A stretch of 64,000 nucleotides of DNA from Nostoc edaphicum CCNP1411. GTDB lineage: Bacteria > Cyanobacteriota > Cyanobacteriia > Cyanobacteriales > Nostocaceae. Location: contig NZ_CP054698.1 in NCBI RefSeq assembly GCF_014023275.1, positions 4,774,001 through 4,838,000 on the forward strand. The letters run 5' to 3'. The notes beneath the pieces were generated by a model. It saw only the letters and a program-made list of their open reading frames with translations. It searched no databases and was not told the DNA's origin. Every line of letters starts with the position of its first letter. The first letter of the stretch is position 1. This document shows positions 38,013-48,362 of the stretch, one piece after another. Made by a program: the position numbers and the translations under genes.

Positions 38013-38126
38013 ATGTACTTACTGTCAATAACTTGGGCTGTGGAGCGATCGCCCCCAGCAGGCATTTATGCCAACGCTACTAACGATGCTCTACACGCGC
38101 TCACTACTGTCGCTCAACTGGCGTGA
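38013..38126 (+). CDS. Possible 37-residue ORF in the nifH leader
   Basis: An ATG at 38013 preceded by gagga with a 6-base spacer opens MYLLSITWAVERSPPAGIYA, then NATNDALHALTTVAQLA and TGA at 38124-38126, 57 bases before nifH. The ribosome site is stronger than that of many nif genes here. It could be a leader peptide that affects nifH translation or mRNA processing, or a small protein. No family recognised. Needs conservation to be believed. Confidence 0.4.
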   Translation: MYLLSITWAVERSPPAGIYANATNDALHALTTVAQLA

Positions 38127-39062
<936 letters not shown>

Positions 39063-39164
39063 TCTAAGTAGCCGCTAAAAAATAACGATTTAGCACAAGG
39101 AAAAAGGAAGAGTTCCATATCTTACCTTTTCCTCTCTCTCTTGCATCTCTCCCCTAATCTTAGA

Positions 39165-39181
39165 GGGGACTCCTAGTCCCC
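39165..39181 (+). other. Hairpin between nifH and nifD
   Basis: ggggac tccta gtcccc forms a 6-bp GC-rich stem with a 5-base loop. No T-run follows, so it is not a standard terminator; it could stabilise the 3' end of nifH mRNA and give the usual excess of nifH transcript over nifDK. Confidence 0.5.
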
Positions 39182-39217
39182 CTATGCCCCGATCCTTACG
39201 AGTCACAGAGGCTAAAT

Positions 39218-40660
39218 ATGACACCTCCAGAAAATCAAAACATCATCGAAGAAAGAAAAGAACTAATTAAAGAAGTTCTCAGTGCTTACCCAGACAAAGC
39301 TGCTAAAAAGCGCGAAAAGCACTTAAGTGTATACGAAGAAGGTAAGTCCGATTGCGGCGTTAAATCTAACATCAAATCCCTTCCTGGGGTAATGACCGCT
39401 CGTGGTTGTGCTTACGCCGGTTCTAAAGGTGTGGTTTGGGGCCCTATTAAGGACATGATCCACATCAGCCACGGGCCTGTAGGTTGCGGTTACTGGTCTT
39501 GGTCTGGTCGTCGTAACTACTACATCGGCACCACAGGTATTGATACCTTTGGTACTATGCACTTCACCTCTGACTTCCAAGAAAGAGATATCGTGTTTGG
39601 TGGTGACAAGAAACTTGTCAAGCTAATCCAAGAACTAGATGTACTTTTCCCCCTCAACCGTGGTGTTTCCATTCAATCAGAATGCCCCATCGGTCTAATT
39701 GGGGATGACATCGAAGCAGTTGCTCGGAAGACATCGAAAGAAATCGGCAAGCCAGTTGTACCTGTGCGTTGCGAAGGTTTCCGAGGTGTTTCCCAATCTT
39801 TGGGACACCACATTGCTAACGACATGGTTCGTGACTGGGTTTTCACCAGAGCAGACCAAGCGAAAAAAGACGGTACACTTCAGTTTGAAGGTACTCCTTA
39901 TGATGTAGCCATCATTGGTGACTACAACATCGGTGGAGATGCTTGGGCTAGCCGCATCCTGTTAGAAGAAATCGGCTTGCGCGTAGTCGCTCAGTGGTCA
40001 GGTGATGGCACCATCAACGAAATGTTGATGACCCCCAATGTGAAGATGAACCTCATCCACTGTTACCGGTCGATGAACTACATCAGCCGTCACATGGAAG
40101 AAGCTTATGGTATACCCTGGTTGGAATACAACTTCTTCGGCCCCACCAAGATTGCTGAATCTTTACGGGAAATCGCTTCCAAGTTTGACGAAACAATCCA
40201 AGCAAACGCTGAGAAAGTTATCGCCAAATATCAGCCCACAATGGATGCGGTAATTGCTAAGTACCGCCCCCGTTTGGATGGTAAGACTGTTGCCATCATG
40301 GTTGGTGGTCTACGTCCTCGCCACGTTGTCCCAGCTTTCCTAGACTTGGGCATGAAGATGATTGGTACAGGTTATGAGTTCGCTCATAATGACGATTACA
40401 AACGTACCACTCACTACATCGAAAACGGCACCATCGTTTATGACGACGTTACCGCTTACGAATTCGAGGAATTTATCAAAGCGCTGAAGCCTGACCTAGT
40501 AGCTTCTGGTGTGAAAGAGAAGTATGTCTTCCAAAAGATGGGTCTTCCTTTCCGTCAAATGCACTCTTGGGATTACTCCGAACCTAGCGATCGCTCCTCA
40601 ACATCATATAATGTAAGGTTTTTTCGCGGGGGTAGAAAAAAGAGTCTATTTCTAGCCTAA
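39218..40660 (+). pseudogene. nifD: Nitrogenase MoFe protein alpha chain, 5' part, interrupted by the nifD element
   Basis: The N-terminal 454 residues are normal NifD: P-cluster ligands in GCAYAGSKG (Cys64) and [10 protein letters not shown] (Cys90) and in [11 protein letters not shown], the FeMo-co Cys in IHCYRSMNY, and the FeMo-co His449 in QMHSWDYS. Directly after SWDYS the frame leaves the family ([11 protein letters not shown] to the stop at 40658-40660), at the sequence GGATTACTCCG. The missing ~35-45 C-terminal residues must lie beyond the element. Functional NifD requires site-specific excision in heterocysts, so this is a developmentally interrupted gene rather than a dead one. Confidence 0.96.
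40570..40580 (+). other. nifD-element attachment core, nifH-proximal end
   Basis: GGATTACTCCG, identical to the 11-bp direct repeat at which XisA excises the nifD element of Anabaena 7120. No second copy was seen between here and 64000, so the element extends beyond the window (>23.4 kb) or the other border is altered. XisA was not found. Confidence 0.93.
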
Positions 40661-41020
40661 ATGCAGGTTGCAGGGTTATCTAAGAACAATCTGTTTTGAT
40701 GCTTTAGATAGTATAACTCTTATGGAGTCTGGTTTTTAGATTTTAAAAGCATTTTGCTCAAAGGAAAACTGTAAAATGAAAGACTATTTTTAATGACGAT
40801 TTTTTAGATTAAATGGTGCGATCGCCTTTATTTGACAACAAGGTAGGCGATTACGTTATGCAAATTATAATAGGGTGCGTTGCACTTTGCGACAACGCAC
40901 CCTACTGAATTACTCACACCTCCCATATCTGCTTTAATTATATATAGTTAAACAACTCTACATAACTCTATTATAAGTGTAATTATTTTACTAATTATTT
41001 AGTAAATTTTTATTTTTTAC
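40661..41020. other. First bases of the element; palindromic repeat, no gene
   Basis: AT-rich. A palindrome at 40871-40904 (agggtgcgttg ... caacgcaccct) has a relative at 43430-43458. Nothing else recognised. Confidence 0.5.
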
Positions 41021-41628
41021 CTACTGATTGTGTCGATTGGGTCTAACAACATTTTGAAGAAAACAGTATTCTCTAGCATTGTTGCATATCAAATCTTGTA
41101 AAACTGCTAGGATAACTGCAACTGCTTCATCTATTGATCCATAGAATTCTTCAATATAGTTCTCAATAGATGGGTCATCCATATCATATAAATCACCAGG
41201 GCGCAAGATAGGCATACTACCATGAGCAATTTGGCTCCTACGATTATAAAACTTACTAAACCAGTTTTTATGAGTTTGAGGTGTTCCAAGGACTAGCTCT
41301 AGACGTTGCTTTAAAGTATTACCAATTCCTTCTTTACCATCAACAAAAAGTGCTTCAAGGGCTTGTGCAATTAGCAGAATAGTGTCTGTCTGATTAGTTT
41401 GAGTGCTGGTAATTCTAAGAAGTGTAAATAGAGCTTTATGGTGTGGTTTTTCTGCCAAGTCTAAAGAATATGGCAATTCTTCTGTTACCCAACTCCATAC
41501 AGTTTGAAAAGGAAGTTGTGTTAGTTTTGGCCAGCCTCTACGTAAAGCATGAATAAAGGCAGATTCTAGGATATATGCACTCAGATCGGGAGGTTTTGGA
41601 ACATCAGGCTTTACACCTGGTATCCTAT

Positions 41629-42809
41629 CAGGGCTATTTCATTCTAAACATAAAGGCTGTATGGTAAAATGTAGCACTAAAAATGAAATACATCTAGTAC
41701 CGTGAGCCAACCAGCAATAATTGAAGCTTTTCTTGAGCTTCAAGACCCCCGCCGCCGGGCTGGGCAACGTCATACGTTGCCATTGTGTCTAGCATTATTT
41801 ACCCTTGCGATCGCAGCGGGGAATAAAGGATTTTTAGCAATCGGAGATTGGATTGCAAGCTACCACGAAGAATTGATAGAACTATTAAAACCTGCGAAAA
41901 ATAGATTACCCTCATATAGCACCTTACGTCGTGCCTTGTTACAGGTTAATTACGAGGAATATGGAGCGTGTCTTGCTAAGTTCTTTAATATACAACCAGT
42001 CTGCGGAGAAACCATAGGGTTAGATGGCAAAGTCATCAAAGGTTCGTATCAAATCGAAGAAGATAATCCAAATTCCGATTCTCATCCGGCAATAATGTTA
42101 GTTAGCACCTATATTGTCGAGCGTGGTTTGATTTTAGAGCCGTGGGAAGTAGATGCTAAAACCAATGAAATTAAAGCTCTACCAATTTTGATTCAAAAAT
42201 TAGCTCTTCAAGGGGTAGTTTTCGCTTTTGATGCGATTAATACCCAAAAAAAACTTGTGAATTGATAATCGAAACTGGCAATGATTACATTGCTGCCCTT
42301 AAAGGCAACCAACCAGGTCTGTTTAAAGATGTTAAAACAAATTTTATACCAGACTCTACTGTTTCACTAATTAATAAAGGTCATGGTCGAATCGAAAAAC
42401 GTAGAGTTAGTATTTGTCAGTCGCCAAATGATATCAGATTCTGGCCTGGTCTGAAAACTATCATCCGAGTCCAATCAGAACGTCAGACTATCAGACACAA
42501 TCATATTGAAGTCCAAAATGAAACACGTTATTACATATCTTCCTTAAGTACGACAGCCCAAGAGTTTAGCGAGCGCATCCGGGGATATTGGGGTGTTGAA
42601 AATAAAGTTCATTATGTTCGAGATGTAACTCAAGGAGAAGACGCTTCTAGAATTCGTACTAAACCTTTACCCCAGATTTTTGCTATCGCTCGTAATTTCA
42701 CTCTGAATTTATATCGAAGTCAAATGTTTGAAAATATGGCACAAGCTCAACGATTATGTTCATTTGGGTTAGACACACTTAAGCAATTTTTTAGAATGAA
42801 ATAGCCCTG
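41629..42809 (+). mobile_element. ISAs1-family element, 1181 bp
   Basis: Perfect 18-bp inverted ends (cagggctatttcattcta) and a 10-bp target duplication GGTATCCTAT (41619-41628 and 42810-42819). Inserted in the HEPN-like gene, opposite strand. Confidence 0.95.
41702..42804 (+). pseudogene. ISAs1-family transposase, one frameshift
   Basis: The first frame (41702-42265) starts MSQPAIIEAFLELQDPRRRA and includes GLDGKVIKGSYQ (first Asp) and VFAFDAINTQKK. The second (about 42250-42804) has YIAALKGNQPGLFKDV and WGVENKVHYVRDVTQGED, the ISAs1 C-terminal signature. A single missing A in the A-run near 42245-42252 (eight where nine are needed) separates them. Conceptual length about 368 residues. The start codon at 41702 is GTG. 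Confidence 0.92.
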
Positions 42810-43294
42810 GGTATCCTATATAAAGAAAAAAACTTTGGTACAAGCTCATTAGCTTTTACATATTCTGATGAGTAAAGTGTAATGCTACCTGGAAGAGAAA
42901 GATTCATTGCCAAAAAAAGCTGCTGTAAGAACTTTCCAACAACAACTTGGAGTACATCTTGTTCTGTTTCATTACATAGCTCATATTTCAAGCGAAGTTT
43001 AAGGATGCTACTAAGCATATGATATCCAAGCTTAATTTGCTCATCCATGCGTTGACAAAGAACTGCTGGATCTTGTTCACAAATCTCTGCTGTTTTTAGA
43101 AACAAAATTACATCTGAGGTATCAATTTCAATCAAGTAATTTTGTTTAGCCATCTTGTAAGGCGTTATAGTCAAGCTTGATGTTAACAACACATTACTTA
43201 CTTCTTCCCAAAACTCACGAATGATTAGAACATCGATATCATCAGAGATAGGAGTTAAGTTACTAAGCTTTATTTCAATTAATTGAGATTCCAT

Positions 43295-43897
43295 ACTGCA
43301 ATATAATTTTTATTTACACTAATTGTTATAAATAATACATCAAAATTAAGAATTTGGCTTTAAATATAGCAAATTTGACCGTAATGCAAACATTAAGTGA
43401 ACAGAAAATTTCTATAAAATTGTAGATGTGGTGCGTTGTCGCAAAGCGTAACGCACCCTAATAGCTGCATATATTACTAAAATCCTGATAGTTGCGTGTC
43501 AATAAAATTAATTGACGAGATATTGCGATCGTCTTTAAAAATTATGTGCGAGATTCACAAGAAGTAGACTGTTGTAGTGATCCCATGACAAAGATTATCT
43601 GTGAGATGCATAAAAATTAGACTGTTGGTGCGATCACATTCAGAGAGAGTGTGTGAGATACATAAGAAGTAGAACGTTGGTGTGATTGCATTCTTCGACA
43701 ACCAGCTTGCGATCGCACTAAACTGTCCAATCTTCGATTAACAATCCGGGTACTTTGTTGAAATCCCCATGATTGTGCGTTAATAAAACTAATTTATGAG
43801 ATAGTGCGATCGCAGAGATGTGTGTGAAATGCAGAAGAAGTATACCATTGTAGCGATCGCATGATAGGGAAAACAATCACTACCAGCAGATACATCT
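43295..43897. repeat. Repeat-rich spacer: vapC-tail repeats and a ~36-bp interspersed repeat
   Basis: No intact gene. On the minus strand 43813-43719 encodes [18 protein letters not shown], then [13 protein letters not shown] and a stop, the end of a VapC/PIN toxin without its start. A second, shorter piece at 43480-43534 reads ISRQLILLTRNYQDF. Copies of a ~36-bp word (gtgagatgcacaagaagtagactgttg) lie near 43546, 43600, 43651 and 43829. HIP1 octamers are dense. Confidence 0.75.
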
Positions 43898-44887
43898 TTA
43901 TAGACTGCACAACCAACGAGAAATAGATGCAACTTGGTTCTCTCGATTTAAATTAGCAGCGTTACTGAGAGTGCCGTTTTCCAATTGATTCCAGATTTCG
44001 CCTGCCATCCTTCTAGCGTAGGCGTAGCCCGTCGTAGACATCGCTGATCCTACGAAGAAAGTCAGAGGTGAATGCCCTACTCTAGAAAATGCTTCACGTA
44101 TACGATTTAGTGCTGCTTGTGCAGTTTTCCAATGCTCATCTGCGCCTGCGGGATCTATGCCGCCTTTAAGTTCACCAAGGGCGATAACGTATGGCGCAAC
44201 TACAGATGGTTCAATGGTGCTAGATTTGTTGGCGACTAACTCTGCTGGGGCTAAGTTAAACAAACATAGATCCACATTACTTCTAACTAGCGGGACAGTC
44301 AGGTTATAAATTAGTGTGCGATTACCAATCTCGCTTTCCCAGCTTATTCCTCGTAAAGATAACTCAATTTCTGAGTCATTATTTGTCATGGCTATCCACT
44401 TTTTACTTTTTGAGTGTTGCCAGTGGTATCTTGTACCCGCGATCGTGAGAGTGGAGAGAATTGCACGAGTCAGCTTTCTTTGTGCCAACACGCCTCCAAC
44501 ATTTCGCATTGAACCACCAAGTGTGTCACCACGAGTCAGTAAAAATCTAAAAACCAATTCTTCTGGAAAGTTTGCACCTGCTGGTTCAAGAAAATTTTTG
44601 ATCAGACCATTTACAGCCTCTACCTTATCCTCTGGCATCAGGTGCGCTAGAGATTTATCAGATAAGCCTGCCGCAGTTAACAATCCCATCTCAATGCCCT
44701 TAATCTTTAGTAATTCAATAGGACTCTCAGCTTGACTAGCAGCTTCTTTAAGTGCCCTTGCTTCTGCGACGAATGGCGTAGCACGTCGATTTTTCTCCAG
44801 TGCAAGAGCCACAAAACCTGCACGAATTGCTTCATAAGTTGTTATAAGATCATCAATGGATTGAAGATGATTTTGATAGGAACACAT
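43898..44887 (-). CDS. AvaI/BsoBI-like type II restriction endonuclease
   Basis: Predicted to cut CYCGRG. Strong AvaI/BsoBI family match: [76 protein letters not shown], and the active site Asp and [18 protein letters not shown] with the E-x-K pair. Numbered from the alternative ATG at 44926, the key residues are Asp219, Glu252 and Lys254. I prefer the ATG at 44887 ([10 protein letters not shown]), 12 bases after the methylase stop; 44926 would overlap it. Oddity: bases 44016-44044 are an interspersed 29-bp repeat read in frame as [10 protein letters not shown], adding about 9 residues near the C-terminus. Activity is therefore uncertain. Confidence 0.9.
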   Translation of the reverse strand: MCSYQNHLQSIDDLITTYEAIRAGFVALALEKNRRATPFVAEARALKEAASQAESPIELLKIKGIEMGLLTAAGLSDKSLAHLMPEDKVEAVNGLIKNFLEPAGANFPEELVFRFLLTRGDTLGGSMRNVGGVLAQRKLTRAILSTLTIAGTRYHWQHSKSKKWIAMTNNDSEIELSLRGISWESEIGNRTLIYNLTVPLVRSNVDLCLFNLAPAELVANKSSTIEPSVVAPYVIALGELKGGIDPAGADEHWKTAQAALNRIREAFSRVGHSPLTFFVGSAMSTTGYAYARRMAGEIWNQLENGTLSNAANLNRENQVASISRWLCSL

Positions 44888-44898
44888 AGGAATTAAAT

Positions 44899-46332
44899 TT
44901 ATGGCTTTTTCCATACATAAACGCACTTCCGCAATGGATCGCGTCCATGATTTCCCATTTGCTGGCTACTATTACCTTTATCACTTGGCAAAACAAGAAT
45001 ATTTTCAATAACAAAACCTAGCTGTTCGGCGAAATCAGAGAGAATCATATCTACTGAAATGCTTGCGCCTGCATAACGAACATTGTCGTTAACCATGAAT
45101 AAAAGTGCCCCTGGTTTAAGAACACGAAAACATTCTTGTATTACACACGCCATCTCATAAAAATATCCTCTGACCATTCTTGGTATACCATTGTTGTTTA
45201 ATGCACCCTTTGCTTTTTGGTTATCTAAATATTTCAAGATAGCCTGCAACAAATTCTGTGAATCAGCAATAGCTAAGGCTGTTTTCCAGTCTGAGTTGAT
45301 AGTCAATAAATCTTTGGGGCGATTTTCAACTGTACAACTTAGCATTTCCTGACGAAGGTTAATTAATTCTTTTTCAGAAATACCAAGTAAAGCTAGTTCC
45401 AGTGCATAAGTGCGAGTATAGTCGTATCGATTGCAATAGGGTGGGGATGTAATAATTGCATCATATACGGAATTGGCTAGGCGCGGCATAATCTCAAGAC
45501 AAGATCCTCCATAAAGATGAATTTGACCTTGAGAATTTTTAATTGGGAAAAGCTCAATTTGTTGTGTAGAAGGCAGTAAATCATCAATAATTTCACTTAT
45601 TTTATTGGCGATCGCATTATCAAACTCTAGAATTTCGCCTTTGTTGAAAGGTTTCTTGCTCTGTCCACGACCGGAACGATAATCCCAACGCAGATACTGT
45701 CCATCTTTACGTGTATAACTTAGGGATTCTAAAATGCACAGTAAGGCAAAGTTTAAAACTGCTTGGACTCTATGATTTTCTCGTTTGCAAGCTGCAAGAT
45801 ACTGCTCAATTGCATTTATAGTTAGTTCAGGATAAGCTCCTTTTGTGATTCTCAATTCTGGTAAGTCTTGTTTCTGCTCACACTGCTTCCAAACCTGTAA
45901 CTTTGACCAATTTTTGATCCTATCAAAATCTTCAGGAGTGAATTCAGAATCTAAAAGCTTTTTAGCATTAATTATTTGTTGACCAATGGACAATAATTCA
46001 ATACCGTCAGCATCAATTCCAGCTTCACTAGCAGCAAATAGCGCAGTTCCACTGCCTGCAAATGGATCTAAAACCTTACCTTTAGTAATTTTATATCGTT
46101 GTAATAGATATTCTATAAGAGATGCAGAGAAAGCTTCTTTATATTTATACCACCGATAGATAGGTCTAGTTTTGTTAGCTTGAAAACTAACTATAAGTCG
46201 TGTCAATGAAGGATGAACTAAAAATTTACTCTGGAAGCACTGATACAGTTGCCTATCAAGATTGTCAATTTCACCTAAACCATCACTTTCCACTTCGGAC
46301 ACGGTATTGGAAACACTTGCTAGGCTGATCAC
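44899..46332 (-). CDS. AvaI-type DNA methyltransferase (probably N4-cytosine)
   Basis: 477 residues. The SAM-binding motif [16 protein letters not shown] is at about 88-102 and the catalytic [11 protein letters not shown] at 295-305; TSPPY is typical of N4-cytosine methylases such as M.AvaI. Other blocks are VVYDAII-type lead-in ([12 protein letters not shown]) and [19 protein letters not shown]. It would protect CYCGRG sites from the partner nuclease, which follows immediately on the same strand. Methylase-first order is usual. ATG at 46332. Confidence 0.9.
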   Translation of the reverse strand: MISLASVSNTVSEVESDGLGEIDNLDRQLYQCFQSKFLVHPSLTRLIVSFQANKTRPIYRWYKYKEAFSASLIEYLLQRYKITKGKVLDPFAGSGTALFAASEAGIDADGIELLSIGQQIINAKKLLDSEFTPEDFDRIKNWSKLQVWKQCEQKQDLPELRITKGAYPELTINAIEQYLAACKRENHRVQAVLNFALLCILESLSYTRKDGQYLRWDYRSGRGQSKKPFNKGEILEFDNAIANKISEIIDDLLPSTQQIELFPIKNSQGQIHLYGGSCLEIMPRLANSVYDAIITSPPYCNRYDYTRTYALELALLGISEKELINLRQEMLSCTVENRPKDLLTINSDWKTALAIADSQNLLQAILKYLDNQKAKGALNNNGIPRMVRGYFYEMACVIQECFRVLKPGALLFMVNDNVRYAGASISVDMILSDFAEQLGFVIENILVLPSDKGNSSQQMGNHGRDPLRKCVYVWKKP

Positions 46333-46716
46333 AGATGAATTTTCCTAGAGAATTAACTAGTCAAGTTAGTATAGTTCTAAATTTTAGGGTTAGATATATG
46401 ATTCGCCCAAACTTTACAAAAAGTCACTGTATATTTAGGAATTGTGTGTGAGATGCACAAGAAGTAGACTGTTGTTGCGATGTCTGCGACGGGCTTCGCC
46501 TACGCACTCACTCGGCAATAAACTAGGCGATGTCTACGACGGGCTGCGCCTACGCATTAAACCGTCCAATCCTCAATTAACAATCCAGATACTTTGCTGA
46601 AATCCCGATGATTGCGTGTTAATAAAACTAATTTACGAGAAAGTGCGATGGCTACGGTGGACTGCGCCAAGACTCCCATCCATGCTTTTGATCAACTTTA
46701 CTAAACTATTTAAACA
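46333..46716. repeat. Repeat-rich spacer with 29-bp repeats and a vapC tail
   Basis: 29-bp repeats of one family at 46477-46505 and 46527-46555, a 36-bp-type repeat near 46446, and on the minus strand 46651-46557 the vapC-tail reading IALSRKLVLLTRNHRDFSK, then [11 protein letters not shown] and a stop. No intact gene. Confidence 0.8.
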
Positions 46717-46926
46717 TTATGCCCAGTCGAGAGAAGGTTTACGCTTAGACTTGGCACAATCCTGTAAGTAGAGATTAATTAAAGTTTGATAGGGAATGTC
46801 TGTTTCTTCTGCAAGAGACTTAAAGTATTCAATCACATCTTCTTCTAAGCGGATTGTAATTTGCTTTTTCAGATTTTTCACATAGGGATTACGAACAGAC
46901 TCAGAAAAATCATATTCATCTTTCAT
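46717..46926 (-). CDS. brnA: BrnA-type antitoxin
   Basis: 69 residues with a C-terminal ribbon-helix-helix: KKQITIRLEEDVIEYFKSLA, then EETDIPYQTLINLYLQDCAK. BrnA proteins bind BrnT toxin and repress the operon. The start overlaps the brnT stop by 4 bases. The N-terminal MKDEYDFSESVRNPYVKNLK is the usual toxin-contact segment. Complete and probably functional. Confidence 0.9.
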   Translation of the reverse strand: MKDEYDFSESVRNPYVKNLKKQITIRLEEDVIEYFKSLAEETDIPYQTLINLYLQDCAKSKRKPSLDWA

Positions 46927-47216
46927 GGCAAAAACTCCTCATATTGCTTACGTTCGTGTCTTGTAGCTGTACGAACAGAGATAATACGAATTAGGCGATC
47001 GCTATCTTTATACAGATGAGAGACCACTAATAATCGAAACTCATCACTCATACCCAGCAGAAGAAACCGATCTTCCTCAACTGAATGCTCTGGATCGTAA
47101 ATTAAACGCGCATTTTCGTCATAAAAGACAGTTTTAGCCTCTTCAAATGATACGCCATGCTTACGCTCATTGCTTTTAGCCTTGGAGAGATTCCACTCAA
47201 ATTTTATCTCACTCAT
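46923..47216 (-). CDS. brnT: BrnT-family ribonuclease toxin
   Basis: 97 residues: FEWNLSKAKSNERKHGVSFE, EAKTVFYDENARLIYDPEHS, EEDRFLLLGMSDEFRLLVVS and IRIISVRTATRHERKQYEEF, the full BrnT pattern with RelE-like fold and the catalytic basic residues near the C-terminus. First gene of a brnTA operon. ATG at 47216. On the nifD element this would favour retention of the element in vegetative cells (inference). Confidence 0.92.
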   Translation of the reverse strand: MSEIKFEWNLSKAKSNERKHGVSFEEAKTVFYDENARLIYDPEHSVEEDRFLLLGMSDEFRLLVVSHLYKDSDRLIRIISVRTATRHERKQYEEFLP

Positions 47217-47506
47217 ACATACATTGTAGTTACAAAGTTTCTTATGAGCAAGTATAGGCGATCATTATTATGGGTGAATCTATCGTATTAAACCGTCCAA
47301 TCCTCAATTAACAATCCGGTTACTTTGCCCAAATCCCGATGATTGCGTGTTAATAAAAGTACTTTACGAGATAGTGCGATCGCCGAATAGCCCGTCGTAG
47401 ACTATGGCAGTAAAAGAAGTAGACTGTTGTTGCGTAGGCGTAGCCCGTCGTAGACATCGCCTCGTTGCAGCACGATGTAAAGCTGTTCTAGACTTAGAAA
47501 GATGCT
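47217..47506. repeat. Repeat-rich spacer with vapC tail and 29-bp repeat
   Basis: The vapC-tail repeat on minus 47383-47288 reads AIALSRKVLLLTRNHRDLGK, then [11 protein letters not shown] and a stop. The 29-bp repeat at 47432-47460 is identical to the one inside the AvaI-like gene (44016-44044). A 36-bp-type piece lies near 47410. Confidence 0.8.
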
Positions 47507-47524
47507 ATGCAGTTTATAATCACC

Positions 47525-47776
47525 ATGAGCTATCACGATATTATTACAATTGAACCGGACAAGCGAGATGGTAAGCCTTGTATTAGACGGATGCGAATCA
47601 CCGTGTACGATGTTCTAGGCTGGTTGGCAGCTGGTATGTCTCATGGAGAGATATTAGACGATTTCCCTGAATTAACAGAAGAAGATATTAGGGCAAGTCT
47701 AGAGTTTGCTGCTGACCGTGAACATCGTTTAGTTGCCTCTCTACCAAACGTTACGCAGACGGCAGGTGGTATTTGA
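47525..47776 (+). CDS. DUF433 antitoxin-like protein
   Basis: 83 residues from the ATG at 47525 (MSYHDIITIEPDKRDGKPCI); the frame extends to 47507. RRMRITVYDVLGWLAAGMSH, then EILDDFPELTEEDIRASLEF is the typical DUF433 winged-helix sequence. The family is the antitoxin partner of DUF5615 PIN-like toxins, and such a gene follows directly, although frameshifted. The tail QTAGGI differs from the usual end. Confidence 0.88.
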   Translation: MSYHDIITIEPDKRDGKPCIRRMRITVYDVLGWLAAGMSHGEILDDFPELTEEDIRASLEFAADREHRLVASLPNVTQTAGGI

Positions 47777-48104
47777 AGCTGCTTTTTGATCAAAATTTGA
47801 GTCGCAAGCTGGTACTCAATTAGCAGACGTTTTCCCTGATTCCAGTCATGTTCAGTTTCATGGACTAGAAGTAAAGACTGATACTGAAATATGGGAATTT
47901 GCTAAAACCAATGATTTTTGCATCGTAACTCAAGATGTAGACTTTGCCGAAAGAAGCCATTTGTACGGTTCTCCACCTAAAGTTGTATGGCTACGCTGTG
48001 GAAATGCACCAACAAAACAAGTTGAATCTCTACTTCGTTCTGGGGTGGAGGTAATTCAGGAGCTTTTGAATAATCCAAGTCTGCATTGCTTAGAATTGTA
48101 CTAA
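47773..48104 (+). pseudogene. DUF5615 (Mut7-C-like PIN) toxin, frameshifted
   Basis: From a TTG at 47773 the frame reads MKLLFDQNLSRKLV and then hits a stop. Adding one base after RKLV (about 47812) continues as TQLADVFPDSSHVQFHGLEV, DTEIWEFAKTNDFCIVTQDV, DFAERSHLYGSPPKVVWLRC to TAA at 48102-48104. The acidic PIN residues (DQN, TEIWE, QDVDF) are otherwise kept. The start overlaps the DUF433 stop. A toxin killed by a 1-bp deletion leaves a harmless antitoxin. Confidence 0.88.
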
Positions 48105-48362
48105 AGCTTTGTGAGGGATTGTCTATGAAATGCACAAGAAGTAAGCCGTTGTAGTGATTTCTGCGACGGGCTACGCCCTGACTCGGCAATAAACTAGGCG
48201 ATGTCTACGACGGGCTGCGCCTACGCATTAAACTGTTACTACCTCAATTAACAATCCGGGTACTTTGCCCAAATCCTGATGATTGCGCATTAAACTAATT
48301 TACGAGATAGTGCGATCGCCCCAGTTCGACAACACGCCACTGTATATTTATACTGGGTGAAG
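48105..48362. repeat. Repeat-rich spacer with a fourth vapC tail
   Basis: A 36-bp-type repeat near 48120, a 29-bp repeat at 48198-48226 and a vapC-tail repeat on minus 48319-48228 whose frame is broken by a 4-bp deletion. The string actcggcaataaactaggcg before the 29-mer also occurs before the copy at 46527, so larger composites have been duplicated. Confidence 0.78.

Larger units (their letters stand above)
41021..43294 (-). pseudogene. HEPN-like hypothetical protein gene, split by an ISAs1-type element
   Basis: N-terminal part from the ATG at 43294 (MESQLIEIKLSNLTPISDDI) to about 42810; C-terminal part from about 41628 to 41021. Removing the IS and one 10-bp target duplication (1191 bases, divisible by three) restores one frame of about 360 residues through SLYRIPGVKPDVPKPPDL. 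The C-terminal part contains YNRRSQIAHGSM, an R-x4-H motif typical of HEPN ribonucleases and ApeA-like proteins, within a helical region. A defence or toxin role is possible but only inferred from that motif and the neighbours. Confidence 0.75.
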
